Positions 44,787-55,352 of a stretch of DNA of 64,000 bases are shown one piece after another; position 1 is the first letter of the stretch; every line of letters starts with the position of its first letter. Location: positions 186,001 to 250,000 of the forward strand of contig NW_027331381.1 in NCBI RefSeq assembly GCF_022965805.1. The letters are read 5' to 3'. This DNA is from Primulina eburnea (Eukaryota > Streptophyta > Magnoliopsida > Lamiales > Gesneriaceae). The translations under genes and the position numbers were made by a program. The notes beneath the pieces were generated by a model. The model did not search any database. It worked only from the letters and a program-made list of their open reading frames with translations, and was not told the DNA's origin.

Positions 44787-45668
44787 ATAACGACATGATT
44801 TCTCCACTACCGTTTACTCCAATTCAGCATATATCAACATTGTGCAATTCTCAACTCATAATCATCATAATATCTCTGACAAGATCACAGAATAAGCATA
44901 ATCTCATGTCAATAAATGCTAAAACCCATAACAATTGAGTTCGATATCAATTCTTCGTCCCGGTTTCAAATATACACTCATAATCATCGTAAGAACACAT
45001 ATCTATGAGCGTATTAAAGTTTTTCCAACACCTATATCTCAAATTATGCAGGAATTGAATGAAACTTACATCATCGTGAAGCTAATGATGAGAGGAACTC
45101 AAAACTAAAATCGGATTTAAATTTGGATACATAAATCTTACAAAATCATAACCTTAAAGCTTGAGGAATGAAGCTTCTCTCCACTCTCTCCCTCGTCTTC
45201 AGCTGCTGGAAATGAAGAAAGAAGAGGTTGACAACACATCATATTGCATGGTTAAGGGCAAGTGTCTTATTCTTTGAATTACACGCATGACCGCGGGTGC
45301 GGTGATATTAGGAACGCGGGTGCGCTAAGCTTTCGGTAGAATTTTAATTTTTCCAAAATAGTAGACCGCGGGTGCGGTCATGTACCCACCGCGGGTGCGG
45401 TCTCAGCACCGCGGGTGCGGTCTTATACTACCGCAGGTGCGGTAAAGCTACGGGATTTTTGGCCAACCTACTGTCCATGTACCGCGGGTGCGGTCTTAGT
45501 GGTACCGCGGGTGCGGTGTAGCTTCGACTTGCCTTGCCAAAATACATAATTTCAGACCACGGGTGCACTCTCTCACACATGAAATATTTTGTACTTTCAT
45601 CTTATGACATGCATCCTCATATCCTCCGAGTCATACATCAATGAAAACTAATAATCTCGAGCCTTACA
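44787..45668 (-). repeat. Element C 5' LTR, right part
   Basis: It resumes at ATAACGACATGATTTCTCC and runs to CTCGAGCCTTACA, including the palindrome array near 45290-45570. Twenty-one bases between the two halves, present in the 3' LTR, are missing. Confidence 0.93.
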
Positions 45669-45673
45669 AAATT
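45669..45673. repeat. Target-site duplication AAATT of element C (right copy)
   Basis: It pairs with 27015-27019; the intact F LTR near 63340 reads GTTAGAAATCGTTATACC through the site. Confidence 0.92.
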
Positions 45674-47521
45674 GTTATACCTTTGGTGAATTAATCACTG
45701 GACACCAACCGATCCGGTATAACAGATCTGGCTCTTGATGAATCCCTACGAACTTTCTTCAAGAAATCCTCCTATCAAGTCCACGACTAGATTGCTTGAT
45801 CCTCTTCTAATTTGCACTAGAAAAGTAGAAGAGATTTTACATAGGAGAGAAATAATTGAGAGACGGCTCAAACCCTAAAAATTAATCAAGGTGGCCGAAT
45901 TCTCTCTCAAATAATGGAGGCTCACGTAACTTTTATATATTGGAGGCTAGGGTTTGACTTTGCATAGGTTATTTATAATTAAATAATAGCCTAATGACAT
46001 AATTAACATTAATGGGCTTGATTTAATTAATTGAACTAGTCCAACTAGTTTAATTAATTTAATCAAAGCCTATTAAAACTTTAATTATTTATTATGTTGG
46101 ACTTGTACTCCTACAAGCCCATTAAACATAATACCCACCATATTTAATTTATTAATTAATCAACTCAACTTTTGAGCTTAATAAATTAAATACATTATAA
46201 ATTCAACATTTGAATTTATTATTTAAATTATAAATTCAACTACTTGAATTTACATCACCTCCAAAATTTAATATTTAATAAACCCAACATTTGAGTTTAA
46301 TAAATTAAATTCTCAAATTTTATAAATTCAACTCCTTGAATTTATTCTCTCAAAATTTAATTATCATAAATTCAACTCCTTGAATTTACTATATAATATA
46401 AATTCAACTTTTTAATTTATTCTCTCAACGGGAACAAACAATCAAGTACTTGTGTGACCCTCAATGGTTCAGAGATACAGCTAGCCGTGGGTTCACAACT
46501 CCTTGTGATTCAGAATAACATTTATTCTTATTCGGGCTTACCCTAGTTAGCCCCATTCTATTCATCAACACCTTGATCAAGAATGTCAGAACTCATTTCT
46601 GATTGCACCCATCGGATCATGGTAGGAGCGTCTAGTAGCATCGCCCCATGATCCCCTAGGTATCACTGATAGTGCCTGCAAGAACCAGTCGAATATGATT
46701 AACATACAGTACGGTCCCTTCATCTCATATATCCCGATCGAATCTGCAACCATTGGTTCATCGAGGGTTGCATATTAATTCGATAACTATGTGTTACATA
46801 TAACAGTGGCATCGCGTGTACTATTGGAGAACTCCTTCTCCAACGTACATCTCATACTCTGGCCAGAGATTCCATGCACTATTATTACATCAGATCACAT
46901 AGGATATCCACACCCGTAGGTGAGCGGTGAATCCCCGACTACAATGCACTGGCTCCTATATGTGTCGCGACTGTACCCAACCTCGCCACCTGATGACTCT
47001 CCTGGAGCCGGTAAACGAGTCAAAGCACAGCCCTAGCATATAGAGCCTCAGAGTTGTCTCGGGTCATAAGGACTAATGGTGTACAATCATAACCACGGAC
47101 TTATCCTCTCGATGAATGATAACCACTTGGGAAGTCCGAGGGAGGGTTGTTTGGTATAATCATCATATGACTACCCATCTGTATGTTTGGACATCTCTAT
47201 GCCCTTACCAAGAAACGCAGTACACAACATCACAGACGCTAGTCTCGAGCTCAAGCGACCTTTATCCCTGTTTTAGGCGGCTGAATCGACTAGGAACGAA
47301 TTTAGAATATGCAGTGTTTACAAATGAGTTTCAATATCGAATTACGATTCATTTGTATTAAAGCATAATCAAGGACTTTATCTATGCTGCTTGCATGGGT
47401 ATACAGATAAAGTATAACGAACCATAAAATAATGAATTATATTAAAATAAAGATTGTTCTTTCCAACCGAGTCAATAAAATCCCAAGTCAACAGTTGACT
47501 TGTAGGGCATCTACTCTAACA
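45674..47521 (-). repeat. Element F 3' LTR, right part
   Basis: It continues GTTATACCTTTGGTGAAT and matches 63346 onward. It ends CTACTCTAACA followed by a polypurine tract (47522-47532). With the left part the LTR is about 1.98 kb. Confidence 0.92.
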
Positions 47522-47535
47522 ATCTCCCACTTGCC

Positions 47536-48590
47536 CTAGAGCCAACTACCCATTAACTTTAATCCCATTGTTTCGCGATGCTTCTCAAACAATGGACCTG
47601 GCAAGGGCTTCGTAAGTGGATCAGCAACGTTATCTGCAGAGGGGACTCTTTCGACTGATATGTCTCCCCTTCCCACAATCTCCCGGATGATGTGGAATTT
47701 CCTCAGTACAAGTTTGGATCGCTGATGAGACCTTGGTTCCTTTGCTTGCGCAACGGCACCAGTGTTGTCGCAGTACACCGGGACTGGATCAACTCCATTA
47801 GGAATAACGCCCAACTCTTGGACAAAATTCCTCATCCAAACTGCCTCTTTGGCTGCTGCAGATGCAGCAATGTACCCAGCTTCAGTGGTGGAATCCGCAA
47901 CAGTGTCTTGCTTGGAACTTTTCCAAGAGACAGCCGCACCATTAAGCATGAATACAAAACCAGAGGTCGATTTCGAATCATCTACATCACATTGGAAGCT
48001 AGAATCAGTGTAGCCTTCCAATTTTAATTCTCCACCCCCATAGACCATGAACAAGTTCTTAGTCCTTCTCAAGTACTTAAGAATATCTTTCACGGCCTTC
48101 CAATGCATTGGACCACGGTTCGCCTGATATCTGCTTGTAACACTCAAAGCGTAAGCAACATCAGGACGTATCGATATCATACCATACATGATACTACCAA
48201 TGGCTGACGCATATGGAATACGTGTCATCATCTCTATCTCTTCATCAGTTTTGGGACACATAGCTTTAGATAGAGTAATACCATGACACATTGGTAAGTA
48301 TCCTCTCTTGGACTCTTCCATAGAGAATCGTTTTATAATGGTATCGATATATGTGGCTTGGGTGAGCCCCAACATCCTTTTTGATCTATCTCTATAGATT
48401 TGTATTCCTAATACATAGGATGCTTCACCCATGTCCTTCATGGAGAATTTACTGGTTAACCATACTTTAGTTGATTGCAGTAATGCTATATCATTCCCAA
48501 TGAGCAGGATATCATCAACATAAAGTACCAGGAATGTCACTGCACTCCCACTAACTTTCTTGTACACACATGGTTCCTCAGGATTCTTAG
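47536..48590 (-). pseudogene. Element F pol fragment: end of RT and RNase H
   Basis: The frame runs from the G insertion at 48590 to the stop TAG at 47536. It starts with the RT active-site region (FLVLYVDDILLIGND) and continues through RNase H (YTDSSFQCDVDDSKSTSGF, YCDNTGAVAQAKEPRSHQ). The motif DSTTEAGYIA has Gly where E has Glu. The end (MGLKLMGSWL) matches E. The 5' side continues at 55358 on the far side of G. Confidence 0.88.
48586..48590. repeat. Target-site duplication CTTAG of element G (left copy)
   Basis: CTTAG also occurs at 55353-55357, directly after the third G LTR. Confidence 0.93.
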
Positions 48591-48673
48591 TGTAGTAGCC
48601 CGAATTCCAAATTGGGTAATTAACGGAGTAATGGTGATTAAGAAGGTTTAAGGTGTAATTTTGACCGAGTCAT

Positions 48674-48960
48674 GATCGGACGGACCGAAGATGGTTCGGA
48701 AGCACCGAAGTGTTCGGAAGGTCCGAAGTGAGTTCGGTGGATCCGATCATTAGGTGTCAAGAGTTGATCGATACGTGGGAGTTCGGACGTTCCGAAGTGT
48801 AGGTTCGGTGGATCCGATCATGAGGTGTCAAGAGCAGCTGGACACGTGCATGTTCGGACGGTCCGAAGTGTATGATCGGAGGATCCGATCATGAGCTGTC
48901 AAGAGCCAATGGACACGTAGCGTTCGGACGTTCCGAAGTGTTGTTCGGAGGATCCGAACA
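48674..48960. repeat. U3 palindrome array of element G (LTR 1)
   Basis: Pairs of TTCGGACGTTCCGAA-like and TTCGGTGGATCCGAT-like motifs start at 48674/48694, 48712/48732, 48781/48803, 48852/48874 and 48922/48943. Spacing within pairs is 18-22 bp and the later pairs recur every 69-71 bp. Spacers share GTGTCAAGAG and GGACACGT. The arrays in LTR 2 and LTR 3 are the same at +2669 and +5338. Confidence 0.92.
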
Positions 48961-48965
48961 TGGCC

Positions 48966-48973
48966 TATAAATA
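48966..48973 (+). promoter_or_regulatory. TATA box of element G LTR 1
   Basis: TATAAATA begins 23 bp after the start of the last palindrome motif. Equivalent boxes are at 51635-51642 and 54304-54311. Confidence 0.75.
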
Positions 48974-50018
48974 GTGCTCGGATTTCTCATTTTTGACTTG
49001 CCAATTTCTTGAGTTTTCTCTCATTTTGGAAAGTTTGGAAGTTTTCTAGGGTTAGTTGTTGGTCGAGCGATAGCCAAGAGCTGCCAGGAGTAGTAGCGTA
49101 GCGGCGCCTGAGTTACGAGGCAATCGACATCAAAGGGCTGTCGACGGACGAAGGTAAACCCTAAACCTTTGGTAGTACTAGGGAGTACTGGTTTTGCTAG
49201 TCTAGCATGGTAGTATTGATTGAGTATGCTTTTGATGCGTAGGCTTGTTCTAGACCTGATTAGCGGTGTTGCGTAAGGCTAGGCTTGCTGTGATAGAGGT
49301 ACGAAAGTACTATCCGAGATATCCTGGTTGAGTATACATTCTTATATGTGTTGCATGATTATGTGGTGCATTGATATATGTCATATGATGCATGCTATTA
49401 TGTCACGTTTATTACTGCACGTTGCATTTCATGTTGAGCCGTATCTTCTTCGAGATAGCCTTTACTGTTGAGCTGTATCTCTTTCGAGATAAGCTATATC
49501 TTGGGGCCGCTCAGCCCTGTCTTGTGGACGCATGGACACCGAGAGTACACAGTGGCCGACGGGTCGGGAGGGCTTCGGTGGTCCGGGACATTTTAGGTCC
49601 ACGTCTGTCTTGTAGTGGATGCAGTGACCCAGAGGTGTACCGCGCGGCACTATCCACTTGGCGCCTCTAGACTGAGCATTGTTGAGATCCTTTTGTGACT
49701 CCTGTTTCTTGACTACCCCGGTATCATGATCATAGCATGTGCATTTCATCTAGGTCTGTATACTCATACTTTTGTACTGGGCGTTCTTATCGCTCACGTC
49801 CTCGGTTTTGTTTATTCTTGGACACCCCATTCCCACGGGGCAGGCCTCAGGTTGGACAGCTCAGGAGGAGCAGGAGGAGGACGTTGAGTAGCTGGTTGGT
49901 TTAGTTTATCGGTATTGTTGTTGACTTTTCCGCTGTTATCTCTGATTTTTGTTAATTAGGTTAATTGCATGCTTAGTTTTTGATTAGTAGGTGATTCTGG
50001 AACGGGTCACTACATTTA

Positions 50019-50030
50019 TGGTATCAGAGC
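50019..50030 (+). other. Primer-binding site of element G, body 1
   Basis: TGGTATCAGAGC, four bases after the LTR end; repeated at 52688-52699 in body 2. Confidence 0.88.
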
Positions 50031-50113
50031 ATGCATACGATTTTGGGATATAGATTTCTGTTTTGGGATTTCCGTTGACCAATTTACTAGTTTCCCCATT
50101 CTATATTGTAGCA

Positions 50114-51151
50114 ATGGCTGACCACTTTGGTGACGGGAGTAGTCAGGGGAGTGTAGGTCGATGGGGTGACCAGGACGATCATAGACGTCATCGTGAGCAT
50201 CGTCATCGTCGGGATGGTCCTAGGCGTTTCGATATGCATCGTTTCATGCAGATGGGGCCTAAGCCTTTAGTTGGCGGTGAGACTCCCGATGATGCGGAGG
50301 ATTGGATAGAGCGCATGGAGAGTTGTTTTCGTGCATTCCAATGCACCGATGAGCAGAAGATGGAGACCCTTAGTTTTCTTCTCGAGGGCCGTGCTCGCAG
50401 GTGGTGGCGATCGACTTCTGCGCCGATAGTTCAGTCGCAGGGTAGAGCGACGTGGGCTGATTTCCGTGCAGCGTTCATGCAGCTGTACTTTCCTCCAGCC
50501 CTTCGCCAGGCTAAGACGATTGAGCTCCTGAACCTGAAGCAGGGGAGTATGTCTGTTGATGAGTATCAGCAGAAATTCTTCGAGTTGTTACCCTTCGCTC
50601 CTCATATCAGTGGCAGTTCTGAAGCCAAGTATGATCATTTCCTCCAGGGCCTTAATCAGGAGATCTTTGATCGAGTCACTGTCTGTGATAATCCTACTTC
50701 GTACGATGGGTTGGTGAACCGGTGTCGTCAAGCAGAGATCAGTCTCCAGCGTGGTAGAGCTATTCTTTCTTCTAGACCTCCGAGTGTTTTGAGTCCTCGA
50801 CCTCAGTCTTTCAAGAAATCTGGTTCTTCTTCTTCTGGATCTGGATCAAGGTCTAGCGGTGTTGTTCGCTTTGGTGAGAAGAAGGATTCTTGTGCGCATT
50901 GTGGTAAGAACCATCCATCGGAGCAATGCCGATTAGCAGCAGGAGCTTGTTTTCAGTGCGGAGAGATGGGTCATATCAAGAAGAATTGTCCTCAGTTGCG
51001 AGGTGGAGCAGGATCTGGCTCCGGATCTCAGACGACTGTTCAGCAGAGGAGGCAAGGTCAGGCTGTGGGTAGTTCGAATCTTCGACCTCGTGCCCAAGGT
51101 CAGGTTTTTGCGCTGAACCAGGATCAGGCTGCAGATGAGAGTCAGAGATGA
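50114..51151 (+). CDS. gag: Element G Gag, copy 1
   Basis: I start at ATG 50114 (MADHFGDGSSQGSVGRWGDQ), giving 345 residues to TGA 51151. An acidic-basic N-terminus (DDHRRHREHRHRRDGPRRF) precedes the Ty3 Gag domain (AEDWIERMESCFRAFQCTDE, ARRWWRSTSAP, FRAAFMQLYFPPALRQAKTI, LKQGSMSVDEYQQKFFELL, FLQGLNQEIFDRV). A serine-rich linker and two cysteine clusters follow (CAHCGKNHPSEQC and the knuckle CFQCGEMGHIKKNC). It ends GQVFALNQDQAADESQR at the point where relatives enter protease. It could form particles that depend on Pol from another element. Confidence 0.92.
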   Translation: MADHFGDGSSQGSVGRWGDQDDHRRHREHRHRRDGPRRFDMHRFMQMGPKPLVGGETPDDAEDWIERMESCFRAFQCTDEQKMETLSFLLEGRARRWWRSTSAPIVQSQGRATWADFRAAFMQLYFPPALRQAKTIELLNLKQGSMSVDEYQQKFFELLPFAPHISGSSEAKYDHFLQGLNQEIFDRVTVCDNPTSYDGLVNRCRQAEISLQRGRAILSSRPPSVLSPRPQSFKKSGSSSSGSGSRSSGVVRFGEKKDSCAHCGKNHPSEQCRLAAGACFQCGEMGHIKKNCPQLRGGAGSGSGSQTTVQQRRQGQAVGSSNLRPRAQGQVFALNQDQAADESQR

Positions 51152-51259
51152 GAGAATTGAAGCAACAATTGAGATGTAATAATGATGTTGTTGTTATTTT
51201 CGTTTTGTTCATTCTCTAAGCCTGATTTCGAGGACGAAATCGTTTTAAGGGGGGGAGAA
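51152..51259 (+). other. Element G body 1 tail with polypurine tract
   Basis: GATTTCGAGGACGAAATC, also found after pol in B and C, is followed by AAGGGGGGGAGAA touching the next LTR. This tail normally follows integrase, so G looks like a pol-deleted derivative of a full element. Confidence 0.8.
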
Positions 51260-52683
51260 TGTAGTAGCCCGAATTCCAAATTGGGTAATTAACGGAGTAA
51301 TGGTGATTAAGAAGGTTTAAGGTGTAATTTTGACCGAGTCATGATCGGACGGACCGAAGATGGTTCGGAAGCACCGAAGTGTTCGGAAGGTCCGAAGTGA
51401 GTTCGGTGGATCCGATCATTAGGTGTCAAGAGTTGATCGATACGTGGGAGTTCGGACGTTCCGAAGTGTAGGTTCGGTGGATCCGATCATGAGGTGTCAA
51501 GAGCAGCTGGACACGTGCATGTTCGGACGGTCCGAAGTGTATGATCGGAGGATCCGATCATGAGCTGTCAAGAGCCAATGGACACGTAGCGTTCGGACGT
51601 TCCGAAGTGTTGTTCGGAGGATCCGAACATGGCCTATAAATAGTGCTCGGATTTCTCATTTTTGATTTGCCAATTTCTTGAGTTTTCTCTCATTTTGGAA
51701 AGTTTGGAAGTTTTCTAGGGTTAGTTGTTGGTCGAGCGATAGCCAAGAGCTGCCAGGAGTAGTAGCGTAGCGGCGCCTGAGTTACGAGGCAATCGACATC
51801 AAAGGGCTGTCGACGGACGAAGGTAAACCCTAAACCTTTGGTAGTACTAGGGAGTACTGGTTTTGCTAGTCTAGCATGGTAGTATTGATTGAGTATGCTT
51901 TTGATGCGTAGGCTTGTTCTAGACCTGATTAGCGGTGTTGCGTAAGGCTAGGCTTGCTGTGATAGAGGTACGAAAGTACTATCCGAGATATCCTGGTTGA
52001 GTATACATTCTTATATGTGTTGCATGATTATGTGGTGCATTGATATATGTCATATGATGCATGCTATTATGTCACGTTTATTACTGCACGTTGCATTTCA
52101 TGTTGAGCCGTATCTTCTTCGAGATAGCCTTTACTGTTGAGCTGTATCTCTTTCGAGATAAGCTATATCTTGGGGCCGCTCAGCCCTGTCTTGTGGACGC
52201 ATGGACACCGAGAGTACACAGTGGCCGACGGGTCGGGAGGGCTTCGGTGGTCCGGGACATTTTAGGTCCACGTCTGTCTTGTAGTGGATGCAGTGACCCA
52301 GAGGTGTACCGCGCGGCACTATCCACTTGACGCCTCTAGACTGAGCATTGTTGAGATCCTTTTGTGACTCCTGTTTCTTGACTACCCCGGTATCATGATC
52401 ATAGCATGTGCATTTCATCTAGGTCTGTATACTCATACTTTTGTACTGGGCGTTCTTATCGCTCACGTCCTCGGTTTTGTTTATTCTTGGACACCCTATT
52501 CCCACGGGGCAGGCCTCAGGTTGGACAGCTCAGGAGGAGCAGGAGGAGGACGTTGAGTAGCTGGTTGGTTTAGTTTATCGGTATTGTTGTTGACTTTTCC
52601 GCTGTTATCTCTGATTTTTGTTAATTAGGTTAATTGCATGCTTAGTTTTTGATTAGTAGGTGATTCTGGAACGGGTCACTACA
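51260..52683 (+). repeat. Element G LTR 2 (shared middle LTR)
   Basis: 1424 bp, same ends. Private differences include TTTGATTTGCC for TTTGACTTGCC near 51663, CTTGACGCC for CTTGGCGCC near 52329, and CACCCTATTC for CACCCCATTC near 52497. Confidence 0.94.
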
Positions 52684-52782
52684 TTTATGGTATCAGAGCA
52701 TGCATACGATTTTGGGATATAGATTTCTGTTTTGGGATTTCCGTTGACCAATTTACTAGTTTCCCCATTCTATATTGTAGCA

Positions 52783-53820
52783 ATGGCTGACCACTTTGGT
52801 GACGGGAGTAGTCAGGGGAGTGTAGGTCGATGGGGTGACCAGGACGATCATAGACGTCATCGTGAGCATCGTCATCGTCGGGATGGTCCTAGGCGTTTCG
52901 ATATGCATCGTTTCATGCAGATGGGGCCTAAGCCTTTAGTTGGCGGTGAGACTCCCGATGATGCGGAGGATTGGATAGAGCGCATGGAGAGTTGTTTTCG
53001 TGCATTCCAATGCACCGATGAGCAGAAGATGGAGACCCTTAGTTTTCTTCTCGAGGGCCGTGCTCGCAGGTGGTGGCGATCGACTTCTGCGCCGATAGTT
53101 CAGTCGCAGGGTAGAGCGACGTGGGCTGATTTCCGTGCAGCGTTCATGCAGCTGTACTTTCCTCCAGCCCTTCGCCAGGCTAAGACGATTGAGCTCCTGA
53201 ACCTGAAGCAGGGGAGTATGTCTGTTGATGAGTATCAGCAGAAATTCTTCGAGTTGTTACCCTTCGCTCCTCATATCAGTGGCAGTTCTGAAGCCAAGTA
53301 TGATCATTTCCTCCAGGGCCTTAATCAGGAGATCTTTGATCGAGTCACTGTCTGTGATAATCCTACTTCGTACGATGGGTTGGTGAACCGGTGTCGTCAA
53401 GCAGAGATCAGTCTCCAGCGTGGTAGAGCTATTCTTTCTTCTAGACCTCCGAGTGTTTTGAGTCCTCGACCTCAGTCTTTCAAGAAATCTGGTTCTTCTT
53501 CTTCTGGATCTGGATCAAGGTCTAGCGGTGTTGTTCGCTTTGGTGAGAAGAAGGATTCTTGTGCGCATTGTGGTAAGAACCATCCATCGGAGCAATGCCG
53601 ATTAGCAGCAGGAGCTTGTTTTCAGTGCGGAGAGATGGGTCATATCAAGAAGAATTGTCCTCAGTTGCGAGGTGGAGCAGGATCTGGCTCCGGATCTCAG
53701 ACGACTGTTCAGCAGAGGAGGCAAGGTCAGGCTGTGGGTAGTTCGAATCTTCGACCTCGTGCCCAAGGTCAGGTTTTTGCGCTGAACCAGGATCAGGCTG
53801 CAGATGAGAGTCAGAGATGA
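52783..53820 (+). CDS. gag: Element G Gag, copy 2
   Basis: This is the same 345-residue Gag as copy 1, shifted by 2669 bp, with the same start, knuckles and end. I see no amino-acid difference. It is preceded by its own primer site and LTR 2 promoter and followed by its own polypurine tract (about 53916-53928). Confidence 0.92.
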   Translation: MADHFGDGSSQGSVGRWGDQDDHRRHREHRHRRDGPRRFDMHRFMQMGPKPLVGGETPDDAEDWIERMESCFRAFQCTDEQKMETLSFLLEGRARRWWRSTSAPIVQSQGRATWADFRAAFMQLYFPPALRQAKTIELLNLKQGSMSVDEYQQKFFELLPFAPHISGSSEAKYDHFLQGLNQEIFDRVTVCDNPTSYDGLVNRCRQAEISLQRGRAILSSRPPSVLSPRPQSFKKSGSSSSGSGSRSSGVVRFGEKKDSCAHCGKNHPSEQCRLAAGACFQCGEMGHIKKNCPQLRGGAGSGSGSQTTVQQRRQGQAVGSSNLRPRAQGQVFALNQDQAADESQR

Positions 53821-53928
53821 GAGAATTGAAGCAACAATTGAGATGTAATAATGATGTTGTTGTTATTTTCGTTTTGTTCATTCTCTAAGCCTGATTTCGA
53901 GGACGAAATCGTTTTAAGGGGGGGAGAA

Positions 53929-55352
53929 TGTAGTAGCCCGAATTCCAAATTGGGTAATTAACGGAGTAATGGTGATTAAGAAGGTTTAAGGTGTAATTTT
54001 GACCGAGTCATGATCGGACGGACCGAAGATGGTTCGGAAGCACCGAAGTGTTCGGAAGGTCCGAAGTGAGTTCGGTGGATCCGATCATTAGGTGTCAAGA
54101 GTTGATCGATACGTGGGAGTTCGGACGTTCCGAAGTGTAGGTTCGGTGGATCCGATCATGAGGTGTCAAGAGCAGCTGGACACGTGCATGTTCGGACGGT
54201 CCGAAGTGTATGATCGGAGGATCCGATCATGAGCTGTCAAGAGCCAATGGACACGTAGCGTTCGGACGTTCCGAAGTGTTGTTCGGAGGATCCGAACATG
54301 GCCTATAAATAGTGCTCGGATTTCTCATTTTTGACTTGCCAATTTCTTGAGTTTTCTCTCATTTTGGAAAGTTTGGAAGTTTTCTAGGGTTAGTTGTTGG
54401 TCGAGCGATAGCCAAGAGCTGCCAGGAGTAGTAGCGTAGCGGCGCCTGAGTTACGAGGCAATCGACATCAAAGGGCTGTCGACGGACGAAGGTAAACCCT
54501 AAACCTTTGGTAGTACTAGGGAGTACTGGTTTTGCTAGTCTAGCATGGTAGTATTGATTGAGTATGCTTTTGATGCGTAGGCTTGTTCTAGACCTGATTA
54601 GCGGTGTTGCGTAAGGCTAGGCTTGCTGTGATAGAGGTACGAAAGTACTATCCGAGATATCCTGGTTGAGTATACATTCTTATATGTGTTTCATGATTAT
54701 GTGGTGCATTGATATATGTCATATGATGCATGCTATTATGTCACGTTTATTACTGCACGTTGCATTTCATGTTGAGCCGTATCTTCTTCGAGATAGCCTT
54801 TACTGTTGAGCTGTATCTCTTTCGAGATAAGCTATATCTTGGGGCCGCTCAGCCCTGTCTTGTGGACGCATGGACACCGAGAGTACACAGTGGCCGACGG
54901 GTCGGGAGGGCTTCGGTGGTCCGGGACATTTTAGGTCCACGTCTGTCTTGTAGTGGATGCAGTGACCCAGAGGTGTACCGCGCGGCACTATCCACTTGGC
55001 GCCTCTAGACTGAGCATTGTTGAGATCCTTTTGTGACTCCTGTTTCTTGACTACCCCGGTATCATGATCATAGCATGTGCATTTCATCTAGGTCTGTATA
55101 CTCATACTTTTGTACTGGGCGTTCTTATTGCTCACGTCCTCGGTTTTGTTTATTCTTGGACACCCCATTCCCACGGGGCAGGCCTCAGGTTGGACAGCTC
55201 AGGAGGAGCAGGAGGAGGACGTTGAGTAGCTGGTTGGTTTAGTTTATCGGTATTGTTGTTGACTTTTCCGCTGTTATCTCTGATTTTTGTTAATTAGGTT
55301 AATTGCATGCTTAGTTTTTGATTAGTAGGTGATTCTGGAACGGGTCACTACA
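53929..55352 (+). repeat. Element G LTR 3
   Basis: 1424 bp. Private differences include GTTTCATGATT for GTTGCATGATT near 54690 and CTTATTGCTC for CTTATCGCTC near 55130. It ends CACTACA and is followed by CTTAG. Confidence 0.94.

Larger units (their letters stand above)
27020..45668 (-). mobile_element. Element C: Ty3 (Tekay-like) retrotransposon, minus strand, containing element E
   Basis: The TSD AAATT is found at 27015-27019 and 45669-45673. Without E, C is about 8.8 kb with LTRs of 1946 and 1925 bp. The 21-bp shortfall of the 5' LTR is a deletion at the E insertion. The LTRs differ at roughly a dozen positions by eye (about 0.6 percent). Gag and Pol are nearly complete but carry one frameshift and two damaging integrase substitutions. 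Confidence 0.95.
48591..50014 (+). repeat. Element G LTR 1
   Basis: It starts TGTAGTAGCCCGAATTCC and ends CGGGTCACTACA, with the palindrome array at 48674-48960 and TATA box at 48966. Confidence 0.94.
48591..55352 (+). mobile_element. Element G: tandem gag-only Ty3-type element, three LTRs and two bodies
   Basis: Three LTRs of exactly 1424 bp (48591-50014, 51260-52683, 53929-55352) alternate with two 1245-bp bodies, giving a 2669-bp period. One pair of TSDs (CTTAG) flanks the whole. Each body has a primer site, a gag ORF that stops where protease should start, and a polypurine tract; there is no pol. This corresponds to the class described as terminal-repeat retrotransposons with only a GAG domain. 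The copies differ at very few positions (about three private to LTR 2 and two to LTR 3), so the tandem is recent. Confidence 0.95.

Noticed and set aside
49392..49749. 92-95 codon frames in the G LTR, repeated in LTR 2 and LTR 3
   Set aside because: Present on both strands inside the LTR, downstream of the promoter; no domain and no separate promoter, so likely chance frames copied with the LTR.
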